Shown here: positions 29,612-41,421 of the stretch, in pieces
Numbering within the stretch: the stretch's first letter is position 1
Layout of the letters: every line of letters begins with the position of its first letter
Notes under the pieces: model-generated
Told to the model about the DNA's origin: nothing
Databases searched by the model: none
Seen by the model: only the letters and a program-made list of their open reading frames with translations
Translations under genes and position numbers: made by a program
NCBI GenBank assembly: GCA_020466095.1
Contig: CM035807.1
Coordinates: 78,950,428-79,014,427, forward strand
DNA: 64,000 bases
Reading direction: 5' to 3'
From: Chlorops oryzae
Lineage: Eukaryota > Arthropoda > Insecta > Diptera > Chloropidae

Positions 29612-32195
29612 ACTGAGAATTTCTTCAATTCATTGCTTTATATACGTTTCCGAGATCATGAATTCAGTGAGAATTGTAGGAATTTTTTGGAAAAAAGTAC
29701 CATTTCTCGGCGAGTTTTTTTTTTTTTTTTTTTGGAGGGAAATACTGATTGGGAATTTGTTTTCAGGGTGAATACCATCAAAGGGAACTATGAGCGTATT
29801 CGGAGGGTGCTTTTGGGGGTTCACGCCCCCTCGAAATGTGGGATATTACAAAGGGGATTGAGAAAATGATCACGGTGGATAGTTTTGTTATGCCCTAAAC
29901 CACTTCTGAAATAATTTTCAGCGTCGGTGCGTTTTGGAAGGCAACTAAAATCTCATGATAGCTTGGATTTTCTTACCCTTTTGGGTCCCATGTAAGAAGG
30001 GTATACGAATATACAATTTTTCCAGCGGGCTGCATCAAGGCATCGAGGAGTTTAAGTGGACCAGGATAGAATTCATTTGAATGACTTTCATTCCGGCGGC
30101 TTTGGAAATATCTCCCTGAAGAGTATTTTTTTATGTGTTCATTGTTTTCGTGACCTTAACCCTTGCACGATCGGACATGTTCCACCTAAGTATACATCAT
30201 CGTAAAACATGCGTGCCTGCTGTGAAAAATTTGTGTGTGTGCTTAAGTGTGTAAGCTTAGCCCGTTTTTGCTATAAGGTCAGTCGAGTAGGATAACAGTA
30301 CAGTTAAGTCGAAGACGCACAAAGAGTACAAAAGATGTGATATTGTCATCGCCCTGAAGTCTTCTTCTGTATTTTCCATGTTCCCACGAACCCCACCATG
30401 GCTTGTTTTAAATCAGCCCTCGGACTTAACGAGACATAGATTTAAGCAGTCATGCGAACTAAGCGCTTTTCGCGCTAGATGTAGCGCTTTCGGAAGGCCC
30501 GCGGCGCGAAAATTTCTTTTTAGCGCCAAGCTATTTTTGCGCAAAATCTAACGCTTTTTCATTGCGTTCATTAAAGATTTCAAAGTAGTTTTTCCTTAAT
30601 TTTTTCTAACACACCAGCCTCAAGATGAACCAATGATGAATCTGGCAGCTTTAATTTTGTGATTGCGTTTAGACTAGAGAAACATTTTGCGTGACTATTT
30701 TGTGATATAGAGTGGCATATGGGAAAGAAAGAGATGGTTGTTCGGTGCCTTAGTCGCATCGTTTCTAATCTAAACGCAGACTTGTTTTATAATAAATATT
30801 CAAAGGAAAAAAAAAAATCAGAATATACTATGATCTTTTTAGAAAAACAATACGTTCCCTTCGAAAAACGCTTTTTTTTTTTTTGTTTGAAATTATTGAC
30901 ATTGATTCAGTAAATCGCATTGATTTGCCTGATTAGCAATTAATGAAACATATTGTGAATCATTGATTTCCGGTGCTTTTTAGCGCGTTTTCAAAATTAA
31001 TCAGCGCTTCTTCCATCTGAAGAGTTGGCAACACTGCTTAAGTGTCCAATTTTACAAACCAAATGAGAATTATAGGCGTCATGCTAACATTTTATTCTAT
31101 GCACTGATGCCAGAACGAGTGTTTTTTTTTCGCTTTGAGGGATTTTTTCGATTTTACCTTTAACCAAAAAGCACTTCAAATGCTTACAAGGGATTTTGAC
31201 TGATCACTTGCCTTAAGAAAACAGAAATGAACGGATTTTTTTCAATATCCAGCATCAGTGCTGGTTACAAAGTATGGAGAATTGAGTAGGAAAGGTTTTA
31301 AAATTCGGCTTCTTGTATATTATCACGTGATATTAAATGAGGGGGGATACTTATGCACAGTATTTTATTAAATTATTATAGGACCACCATTAAGTTTTTA
31401 AATTTAAGACTTTCAAATGATTCATATTTAAATGTTAAACAGCTCAAACATGCTCGATTGAAATCACTAGCAATTTTCCAATATAATAAGTGTGTATTTC
31501 TAAGCAAACATTGCAACGTAATGTTAATGGCATATTTAGCAACATTGTCTAAATTTGCGTCTTAAATATATTGCAGATTCAAATATTTTTGCCATATTTA
31601 AAGCACTTTTTAAAAGCTTTGAATACCCCTTAAGTTTACAATTTTCGTATTATTTCGAAACATGTATTGAATAAGAAATAAGAACTATCAGATCATATAA
31701 GTTGCTCAAACTCTATTGAAATGCTGTTTCATCTATAATAGTTTTACATTTTAAATATCTTCGATAGTGACATGATATGTTCAGCTATGCAACTAATTCT
31801 GTATTCTAATACGATAGTTTCCAGCTTTTGGAATTTTTCATTGTCTGTTTTTCGCAATCCCGCTTTTACTGTACGATTGCAGACGATTTTGGCCTTACTA
31901 AATTGTTTAGTTTTTTTTTTGTAGTGAGCGAACTCTCTGGTCTAAACCGGTTTGTACTTTTGTGTATTTGAGTGGTTTGTGGGTGAGGGATGTTCGGGGA
32001 TGTGGTATGGGAGAGTTTTTTTTAATCTTCCTCGTGCGTCCCTCTCCCACAAACCAACTTTGTTGTCGCGTAAAATGAACGATGAACATGTTGAACGCAC
32101 AATGAATTCGCCGTCGGCAGATTCTCGCTATTTGAGTGTCCTATCATCGATTTAATAGACATTATCACGTCAAAAAAAAAAAAAACCAATAGAAG
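29612..32195. other. Intergenic; mostly no recognisable feature
   Basis: AT-rich with short homopolymers. A possible hAT-like element at 30447-31036 is listed separately. No gene frame supported. Confidence 0.45.
30447..31036. mobile_element. Possible hAT-like element with AGCGC-rich subterminal regions
   Basis: Left end CAGTCATGCGAACT and right end (reverse complement) CAGTGTTGCCAACT match at 11 of 14 positions. AGCGC words cluster near both ends. Flanks GATTTAAG and CTTAAGTG do not form a clean 8-bp duplication. No transposase frame. Confidence 0.35.
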
Positions 32196-32206
32196 ATGCA
32201 TTTTAT

Positions 32207-32693
32207 TATTTTTTTTTTTTTAACGGTTTTTTATTATTGCATCTTCATATCCTATGAACTAACAACAAGTTAATGAATCTTAAAACTAAAAAATATTTAT
32301 TAATATTATATGCTTTTCAGTCCACGCCAACGCGTGAACTGGGCTGCCTTTCCGTATGATGAATCCATAGATGGGTTTCCAGGAGGATTTTTTTTTTTTT
32401 CAAAGGTTACAAAAAAAAAAATTTTTTTTTTCAAAAATTTAGAGGGGGCTTAGTTGTGAGACAGTGATGGCAAGTCACGCCTTTTTAGCCTTGAGGAGCT
32501 GTTTGTTAGCAACAAATTTCTAGCTAGTGGGTTCGGATGTTGGGACAACCGAGTGCAATATTTGCGGCTTAATGAGATAAGCTCGTTTTTGACCATCGGG
32601 GTACAAAGGTCTTTATGTATGTTTTCGTTTTTTATAAACCATGGAGCACCAGTTATAGTCCGAAGAATTCTGGACTGTGAGCGTTGTATAATG
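32207..32693 (-). mobile_element. 5'-truncated jockey-like LINE, copy 1
   Basis: An 11-bp duplication TGCATTTTATT at 32196-32206 and 32694-32704 flanks the insertion. On minus, the coding end (82 codons, 32698-32450) reads IQRSQSRILRTITGAPWF .. LSQHPNPLARNLLLTNSSSR, typical of the reverse-transcriptase C-terminus of jockey-clade elements. A 3' untranslated part and an A-rich tail at 32207-32222 follow. It is a classic truncated reverse-transcribed insertion. A second copy lies at 47475. Confidence 0.88.
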
Positions 32694-32704
32694 TGCATTT
32701 TATT

Positions 32705-33050
32705 GAGTAAATTTAGTTAAATGATACTTATGCTTAAGGCTGTAATAGTTTACTAACTTCAAAAGAGCGCCCATGTTTGCGTTTTTTTTTTTAAATTTTT
32801 GTCGGAATGCATTTATAGAATCGTATGCGGCAGAGGGTTAATAAGAAAAACAAACTTTTTCATAATGATATTTAAATTTTCCTATATTTAAATGATTAGA
32901 AAATTTTGTACAATTTGTGTTCCTGAAAAAAGAAATCAAAATAAAATCACCTCCAAATAAAAAACATCTTAAGGGCTATAGGAATTCTTAAAATCGAAGA
33001 ATCACATAAATTGCTTTCTTAATTAAAATCCTCTCCAAGCGAAAGTGTTT
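32705..33050. other. Intergenic, downstream of lipase-like gene 1
   Basis: AT-rich; no coding frame seen. Confidence 0.4.
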
Positions 33051-34208
33051 CTACCTCCTTACACCTTGATAAATGCCAGTATTTGATGAACGTGCTTTGC
33101 CAGGAAATCCACGGGCGTAAGGTGGTTTTGCATTCGTCGTAACGTAATAGGTTCCTCGAGCCCTGTTTTTTTAAAATAATTTTTTTTTTTTTTTAATGTA
33201 AATCAAAATCAGACCCATTTACGAATCTACGCCATTCAAATTGACTTACTCATGAGAAACATACTCGCCCATTAGAACATACTCGGAGTCCTTTGGCTCA
33301 CACCAACCTATAAGATATGTAAAAAGATTCGGACAGGGCCCAGCGTAGAAGCCACGCGTTGTCGTAATCGATTCGATGAAATACGGCGTCACTTTCGTAT
33401 GGTCGCATGCAAGGGTTTCTGTGTCCAAGATAAGTCACGTTAAAACATTTATGTAAGTATGTAGTTATTTTTTGGTTTGGTTTGGTAAAGAACATACGAA
33501 ATAGTGTCGCCGATCCAACACAGCCTGGCTGACGTGTTCCGCCATTGACATAAAAGTCTGCATGGCCACTCGAATGCCATTGGCCCAAAATGCCAGCTCC
33601 CGTGTGCAAAACATCAACGAAATTCGCATCAGTTTGATCCAAATCCTTGGAATTATTCGCTCCAGCGTAGAAAAAAATCGTCGGGTCCAGAGCAGTAATT
33701 CTCCCCAATTTCCCCTCCTCGGGCTTCAAATAATTCGCAACCAGGCCGGCTATATGTGCACCGACACTATACCCGATGAAATGCAGATCGTCTGGCTGGA
33801 CACCGCGCGGATGACGTGCCAGATATTTGACCAACTGTGAAATACACAGACTTCCGAATCTCGGAGCCCATTCCATTTGGCTGAGACATGGTTCCTTCAC
33901 GCCATTCGAATAGTCGACAATAATGATGTTATAATCGCCGACAGCGAAATATGCCTCGCGCAGATCGGGACTCGGACTATTGTTGCGACCACCACCAAAG
34001 CCATGTATGACAATTTTGGTCGGGTGTCGCGGATTAAAGTGCGTCAAGTAGAGCGCATTCTCGTCAAGTACGTCGAGGAATTCCGGATTGTCTTGGGTCC
34101 GGCGTGTGTACAAATAAAACTGAATCTTAGGATGCGGACAGCGATAGGGTTTCTCCAAGCATGATTCAGTTACGTAAATCTGGTTTGTGTCATTCTTTTT
34201 TTGGGCAA
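33051..34208 (-). CDS. Pancreatic-lipase-like protein 1 (first exon not found)
   Basis: Alpha/beta-hydrolase of the pancreatic lipase family, a likely secreted lipase or phospholipase. Minus exons are 34208-33498, 33418-33250 and 33162-33051, in frame for about 330 residues. Visible motifs: KIVIHGFGGGRNNS, nucleophile elbow FIGYSVGAHIAG (G-x-S-x-G, Ser present), ALDPT with the catalytic Asp, HADFYVNGGTRQPGC, and CDHTKVTPYFIESI with the catalytic His. The triad is complete. The C-terminus reads ARGTYYVTTNAKPPYARGFPGK, usual for this insect branch. The 34208 border is an acceptor (AATTCCAG|TT) in mid-codon, so an upstream exon with the signal peptide is required; I did not find it. Its exon 1 here fuses parts that are split in the lipase genes at 42.9-46.0 kb. 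Substrate unknown. Confidence 0.9.
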
Positions 34209-34349
34209 CTGGAATTAAAGATGTCAAACATTCATATCTACATAAATAAACCGAGTCATTTGACAAAATAAACATAAAAAAGTACGGAAACGATTTAAGA
34301 TGTCATAAGAAAAGAAAGAGTGGGAAAGAGAGGAGGAGGAGAGCGATAG

Positions 34350-34356
34350 AGAGAGA

Positions 34357-34390
<34 letters not shown>
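34350..34390. repeat. (GA)n microsatellite
   Basis: Nearly pure GA repeat of about 40 bp, in the presumed first intron or 5' region of lipase-like gene 1. Confidence 0.9.
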
Positions 34391-34395
<5 letters not shown>

Positions 34396-35639
34396 AAAGA
34401 AAAGTCACTCATATCAATTGTCACAATTATCCGGTCAGTATGAAAAGCAGTGTCTCAAGTTTTTTGACTGCAGGAAAGCCACGACGATTCGTTCGCAAAA
34501 AACTGGATTGCGAATGCCGACAAAGCGAAAGTAAAACCAATGCTCTTTACTCTTTTTAACATTTCCTTGCACATGTAACCACTTCCAGATAAATTTATGT
34601 ATGTACAATGTATACACATCTAATGCTAGATCAAACTTCGCCTTTAAACGGAAATCTGATGAAAAGATTTCGAATAAACTAAAAACAAGTGGTTCAACAC
34701 CTTAATTGGGCACTAAAAGCATTTACAGGCGATCAGTACCTAAGGGCCTTTATATTATTGTAAAATATATTTATAGCTAGGAACAACAACAACAAGAGAG
34801 AATCTCAAACCTAGACGGAAAAGAGGTCAAAAGAAGTTTTATCAGCCACCGGCCTGAGTATTCTAGATATCTGCATGAAGGGCGAAATTCGGAATGCTTT
34901 GTGGATATATTGGGTCCTGCATAGGTCGAAGAATAACCCAGCAAAACCCGCTACTTGTTTGCTCTCACACATTTACAAATCATCATGCTACCCCTAAAAG
35001 CCGGATACGCGTATTCAGGCCCGGCGAAAGGTGTGGGTAGTATGGGACTACTACCCAGTCCGATTTTTAGGGTATAGGTAATTACCCACTCCGGAACTTA
35101 CTCAAAATTTCTAAAGAAAAATTTTTTGTAAAATCTTCTAAAAAAGTAAAGAGCTACCATTTACTGTACAAGCGTCCGCAATGCCGAAACGTAAACGAAC
35201 ATACAACAAACAACCAAAGAGCTTCGATATAAGCTTCCATTTTATGATATTGTGTGTTATATGCAGGGATCGGCAGTAAGAATATTTTCAGCAATATTAT
35301 AGGGACTAATTACTGATTGGCCAAAAATTTTAATTATTTTATTCTTGATTGTTGAATAAAAATAAATTACAAAATGGAAACATAAAATTTCTGAATAATG
35401 AAAAATTGATAATTCAAATTCAAAAAAATCGGATTGAAAATATAAAAATATTTATGAAAAGAAAAATTGTGATTTAAAAAAAAAAATCCAAAATCATATT
35501 CCCCAGATTTCGGACTTTTTGAATAATCATTAATCATATTTCCAAAATTACGGATTTTTTGAATAAAAATCGAGATATCCCATTAGAAATTGGTATGGAA
35601 ATAATCAGCGGCTCCAGGAGATTATATTAGGACATGTTT
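34391..35639. other. 5' flank or intron of lipase-like gene 1
   Basis: Should contain the missing signal-peptide exon of the lipase gene unless it lies further upstream. No exon with a fitting phase-1 donor was recognised. Confidence 0.4.
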
Positions 35640-35746
35640 GTAAATATATATATTTGGTATAGTCTATCTCGACTGGTTCTGGGTGTTACACACAACCCAA
35701 CAAACGCAATATACCCTCGACACAGAGTGTGTCGGGTATAAAAAAA
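35640..35746 (+). mobile_element. DINE-1-like element, copy C, 3' end only
   Basis: Matches the last ~100 bp of copy A: TCTATCTCGACTGGTTCTGG, GTGTTACACACAACC, AACGCAATATACCCTCGACA and the terminal hairpin plus GGGTATAAAAAA. Confidence 0.75.
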
Positions 35747-37801
35747 TTTTTGCTCTGTCGCATGGTGCCATGACCACTACCCACTCCGATTTTTGGTGTT
35801 CCGCCGCGCCTGCGCGTATTAAAGTAGTTTAAAACCCGTATCGATACGCGTATTCTCTCAGTTAGACGTCAATGAGCGAATATAGATTTATACTTGGTTA
35901 TCTTGTATACGCGTATAGCAGCTCTCACACTCTCTCGACTAAAATCATTAGCATGAGGAGAAGAAGACTACGAAGAGTCAAAAAACGAGGCAAAATTGAG
36001 AAGATAAGTGAGAGCAAGAAAAAGAAAAACAAAGACAAAGTGCAAAACCAAGCTGGAAAGGAAAAAAGGCAAGAAGAAGGAAAAGAAGAAAGAGGAGAAA
36101 TCAATCAATATCGGTGTCAGTTGAACAAATTCAACGAATCCAGCACACGATAATTTTAACCATAACAATAGACATCACTTAAAAGATGTAAAAAATCAAT
36201 TTTATTAATTCATCTCAAGCGAAATAATATGCCTTCCTGTAGCCCACAAAAAACGATTTGTTTTTCTTTTACGAATTCATCGACCACTCGAGCAAAGTTT
36301 TTTGCGATTTCTGCTCGACTGCATTTCGCTCCGCAATTTTTTGTTTCGCGTTTTTGAAAGCCAAGTTAGGCTCACAATAAACATTGTTCCATAGACATAT
36401 TTAGCAGCACAAGAGCTGCATATAAATCAAGTGTTGCATAATTTGCTTTACTGATTAAACGATTGCGGTTTGAAGCGCAGATACCTGCACCGAAAGGTAC
36501 TTTAAAAAAATGTACTAAAACAAAATTATGCCCCAGAAATTTCCAAAGTACGAGCAGTAAAAACATGTTTATTTTTCTCGATTTTTTGCTCTAATTGAAG
36601 TGCATGTGAACAGTGAAGCGTGTCGCCAATTGCACAAATGCCGGACTTTTCCGACTAAAACAAAATTGCCCATACATTGATGGTGTTGATGTTAAAATAC
36701 TTTTACCAATAAGAAAAACATTAGACAACAAACGGACATAAAGGTGATAAGATAGCTAAAACTATAGCCACTGTTTTTGGCAAAACGTGCCAATCACGAC
36801 TTTTGACTTTGAGTCTTGCCTGAACTTGCCGCTTCGTTGCAATGCACATTTTATTTATTTATTTTTTTTTTTGCCTTTTTGGATCACGATGCAACGTTGG
36901 TTGTTTCGCCATTTGCGATGAGCTTGACTCTGTGGCCGCGGTTAGCGTGTCATACGCCAATTAAAGCTGCGGGGCTTACCTACCATAGACAGATGGTAAG
37001 TTAGTAAAGTGGAATATTACATAATATCGGATATCGGCGAACAGGATTTTGCCAGTTTATTTTTGCACTAATAAAAACTTTTTTATTGGTTTCCGGGGCT
37101 TGGCGTTTCGTTTTAAAAACTGGAATTTTTTGTCAACAATGGACAATTGAATTGTGGTATCCCCATCGATGTCATTAAATCGAATAGAAGAGAGTTAAGC
37201 TGAAAACACAACTAAGTAACTAGAGTAGGTGTGCGTTTACTCAAAGGGCAGACGGTCAGACCAAAGCATCAAAAATCGAACAAAAGCTCATTAAGCTTAT
37301 TTCAAATACTTATATTTGCGAATTTTCTGAAAAAGAAACGTTTTTGTCGCGTCCTTATATATCTGATTGCCTTTCGGATCTGCATAGAAATTTTGATGAA
37401 GACCAAAGCCCGCATGAGCTCCCCGAAAGTATTTAAAAAAAAAATCAATTTTCACCGCGTTCATAAATTCGGGACCTTCCGTTTCCAGTATGGAAATGCC
37501 CATATGCATTAGGATGTCCCAAAAACTAATTTTTTTTTTGGAAAATATCAATTTCATGCCTGGAAGTATGCAACCCAATTTTCTTATAATGTTTTGAGAA
37601 CATAATGGGACATTGCTACAAGAGTTTTAAATATTAATTTCATATAAAACATTGACAATTGACTTCTTGTTCTTCGAAATCGCATCATTACTGTGCACCA
37701 TTTTCATATAAATCTTAGAAATTATGAAGCCTCCTTTTTTGACGCCAACATTTTTTTTTTTAAATATGCCATTAACGCCCAAGAGGGTTAAAAAATTATT
37801 G
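35747..37801. other. Intergenic, no gene seen
   Basis: Contains a lysine-rich 93-codon frame at 35872-36153 that is low-complexity purine sequence, and other short frames without support. Confidence 0.4.
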
Positions 37802-37803
37802 TA

Positions 37804-38732
37804 TTGGGTGTGCAAATAAGTTTTAAAGGATTGAAAACAGATGGCTACACTGGCAATTTCGGATGAAGACCCGTGCCAAACCCAAGAAGAACTTGCGGAA
37901 ATGTTAGGCGTGACTCGACAAGCCATTTCATTGCGGTTAAAAGTCATTGGTAGGTTCCAAAAGGCCGGAAACTGGGTACCTTATGAACTTAAACCAAGGG
38001 ATGTCGAACGGTGTGTCGTCGCTTCCAAAATGCTCCTTCAACGGTACAAAGCGAAGTCGTTTTTGCATCGCATTGTCACCGGCGATGAAAAATGGATTCA
38101 TTACGACAATCCAAAGCGAAAGAAGGCGTATGTTAAGCGCGGTGAACCCGGACCATTGACGCCAAAGCCAAATATCCATGGGAGCAAGGTAATGCTCTGT
38201 ATTTGGTGGGACCAAAAGGGAATCTTATATCATGAACTTCTGAAAAGTGGTCAGACGATAGACGGGGCTCTCTACAGACGGCAGCTTATGCGACTGAAGC
38301 GAGCGATTGAAGAAAAACGGCCGGAATGGGCAAACAGACATGAGTCATTTATATTCCACCATGATAATGCTCGGCCTCATGTCGCGCAAGTGGTGAAAAC
38401 ATATCTTGATGGTACTGGATGGGAAGTTCTAACCCACCCGCCTTATAGCCCAGACCTTGCACCATCAGACTTCCATTTGTTCCGGTCGATGCAGAACGCC
38501 CTTACGGGAACACGCTTCACTTCAGTTGAAGGTATCCAAAATTGGCTTGATACGTTCTTCGCCTCCAAAGATGAGCAGTTCTTTTGGGACGGAATTCATG
38601 CATTGCCAGAAAAGTGGGAAAAGGTCATCGCTAGCGATGGGCGGTACTTTTAGTAAATCATATTGTACCAATTTCGAACAATAAAGTGTCAAAATCGATA
38701 AAAAATCCTTTAAAACTTATTTGCACACCCAA
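37804..38732 (+). mobile_element. mariner element with internal 5' deletion
   Basis: Terminal inverted repeats begin TTGGGTGTGCAAATAAGTTT and extend about 29 bp (to AAAGGATT); the right end is the exact inverse. TA duplications lie at 37802-37803 and 38733-38734. At 929 bp it is shorter than a full ~1.3-kb mariner because the start of the transposase gene is missing. Confidence 0.95.
37841..38653 (+). CDS. mariner transposase, N-terminally truncated but otherwise open
   Basis: 270 residues without stops. DDE/D catalytic residues keep Mos1-like spacing: Asp82 (TGDEKWIHYDN), Asp175 (HHDNARPH) and Asp210 (SPDLAPSDFHLF), that is 92 and then 34 residues between. A helix-turn-helix EELAEMLGVTRQAISLRLKV is kept near the new start, but the first DNA-binding helix-turn-helix, about 74 residues in Mos1-type proteins, is absent. 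The ATG at 37841 is the first in frame after the left repeat. The product could not bind the transposon ends in the normal way, so activity on its own is unlikely. Confidence 0.92.
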   Translation: MATLAISDEDPCQTQEELAEMLGVTRQAISLRLKVIGRFQKAGNWVPYELKPRDVERCVVASKMLLQRYKAKSFLHRIVTGDEKWIHYDNPKRKKAYVKRGEPGPLTPKPNIHGSKVMLCIWWDQKGILYHELLKSGQTIDGALYRRQLMRLKRAIEEKRPEWANRHESFIFHHDNARPHVAQVVKTYLDGTGWEVLTHPPYSPDLAPSDFHLFRSMQNALTGTRFTSVEGIQNWLDTFFASKDEQFFWDGIHALPEKWEKVIASDGRYF

Positions 38733-38734
38733 TA

Positions 38735-41386
38735 TTTTGTAGTTTATGTTCATGAAAACAAAGCTTGAATACTTTTCCACCGACTATTGCCTAAAAATCT
38801 TGAAAAACTATCACTAAAAACCCATAAAACAGGAATTTTTGGGAGAATGCGCCCACCGCAACCACTGAGCCTGAAAAAAATCTGAAGCCTGAAGCCTGAA
38901 AAAAATTAGAGAAAATTCTCAAAAATACTTTAACCCATAAGTTTTCAAAAACCTTACGCAAAACTACAAAATTCGAGAAATTAAATTTTTTTTGTGACAC
39001 CCTAATATGCATATATGGGCAATTTTCATACTGGTAACGTTACACATACGTCCGTTTATTCACCTCAAACATGACGAAACACAATGAAAACACAAATTTT
39101 TTTGAGTCCTTGTGTTGGAAATAACTAGATCTACAAATCATTCCTCAAAATATTTTTGATTGCACTTATGGTTAAGGAGCTATAAGCTATAAATAGAACT
39201 TTTGTGAAATCTGGCCATATGTATATATGCTTCATTGTGTACACTTCATTGAAAGATGACATATTTAGTTGAAAACCATTCAATCCACATAGGCACTCGC
39301 CTTTTAAACATTTCTTTATTACATATCTCAAGGGAGTTCCCTTCATATTGGATGATCCTTGAGCCAAATCTGAGTCGTTAGAATCACAATCAAAGATATA
39401 AGAAAAAATCTATTAAAAAACCTTTTAGATTGCATGCGAGTTTACGGTCGACCCTCTCTCTCTAGGAAGGCCGATAAAGCGTTCATAATCATTCAACAAT
39501 GGAGTATAATTATTCTTTTTTTAAAGTAGGTACCTACAATTATTTTTTTGTATTTAAAAATATTTCAAAAAGCAATCACCTTTACCCCAAATACCACAGC
39601 TAAATCGAATCTAAAAAAAAAAAAACAAACAAAAAATCGCAAAAAAACTCGTTCTTGAAATCTTAAGCCTATTTTAGTAGAGATCAAAAGTTAACTGCCA
39701 CTCACTTGAACGCAAAAATGTTGTAGTTTTCTTTTTTATTTTGCTATGTTTTCAGAGTTCAAAAACCTCACATTAAAGAGTTAAACCACCTTGACACTTT
39801 TGAATAAAGAATAAATAATTTGAATATGAAATTAATATAATGCTCGCTATATTTCGGTGCATAATCATTTGCTGGTGCATAATATTTGCCAATGAATCAA
39901 ATTTAAAGAGCAACCAAAAATGTTGAAGCATGATTGAAATATTTAAAAAATTATTTTGAGGCCTTAAATATAAAGAGCGATCGATATGAATATAAAACAA
40001 TGGCCTTGAATTATTTTTCTGTTCGAAAAAGCATTTGTTATTTTTTCATACAAAACTTTCCCTATTATGAATGGCAATTTTGAAGGAGAATCTTTTACCA
40101 AACGAAAGGCCTTGAATATAATTAAATGTAAGTACTTGTTCATGTCATAGAAGGCTCAATTATATTTGATTGGGTGTAATTCTTAAGATATGTTAATGAA
40201 TAATAGATATAATATTGTTCAAAATGATCAGTGCAAAAATTATGGCAGAATTTGATGAAAACTTAATGTTCAGCAAAGAGATAATGAACACTGCTCTCAT
40301 CTTAAAGAAAGTTACACTAAATGTCTTAAGGACCATTTGGTTCACGAAACTTGAGCTCTTTATGAATTAAATTTTTATTTCTGATACATAAAAGATTGGT
40401 AGGTTTGGGAAGAGGCTTCTAGATTGAACCGGATTTCGTTTTTTGTCCATATTTTGGACAAATGTTGAAATATTGTAGAACATATCATTTCATTATACCT
40501 TCGACTTCGATGTCAAGATGAACGAATGACAATGCGAAATTCATAAACTCTCACCTATATATTTCATCACTCAGATATTGAACCCAAAAAAGCTGCATTT
40601 TGGACCGAATGGTCCTAAGGCATTGGCAGTCAACACTGAGTTTATAGAAGTTCTTTTGCTTAATCTGATTCGATTGACTGCTTTCATTACAGTTTGATTG
40701 ATAAAGAAAACGGGTTAAGTGCACACTTAAGGTAGCTCTAAAAATTTAGCTAATAAAAAGCTGCAATCAAATCGAAGAGACTTTCTTCGTTCAAACCTAC
40801 TGAAGTTTAATAATGTCTATGATTACTTTACTCGGGACGACAAAATGTGAAAATTTGCCTGATTGCGAGGGGACTGATGTCCCATCCACCCTCAAATCAC
40901 CATCATTACAACACAATTTCGAATTTTTAAATTTTCCTCAAAATGTAGGTTTCTTGACCAAAAAAAAAAAAAATATAAATAAATACTAAATCCACTTTCC
41001 TGCACTCGCAACATCTTCATTTAACCATGAAAAGTAGCATGCCTCATTTGTCCGCTTTGGTTGTCATCATTTTCTACACACCCAGGTAAGCGTCTTCTCG
41101 AAAGCAAACAACGATTTGACAGTGACTTACTGACAATGACGATGTTGAATATTTAATCGAACGAAAGCCTCAAACGTGCTCTAACCGAAAAACCAAAAAA
41201 AAAAGTCCGCCAATACCGTCAATGGCTTCGAAATCCGTCAATAGCAACAAAGCAAATAAAAACTTTTAAGGAAATATTGCGGAATTGACGCATGAAGGCG
41301 CATCAACCACACATAAACCAAAGCGAAAGTGTGAAAAAGAAAGAGTGACGTGCAAACTAAAAATTCCAAAATAAAAGAAAACAAAA

Positions 41387-41421
<35 letters not shown>

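Noticed and set aside
33562..34164. Two plus-strand frames of over 90 codons
   Set aside because: They are antisense to lipase-like gene 1, whose motifs and splice sites are clear.
35872..36153. 93-codon lysine-rich frame
   Set aside because: Low-complexity purine-rich sequence without motif or splice support.
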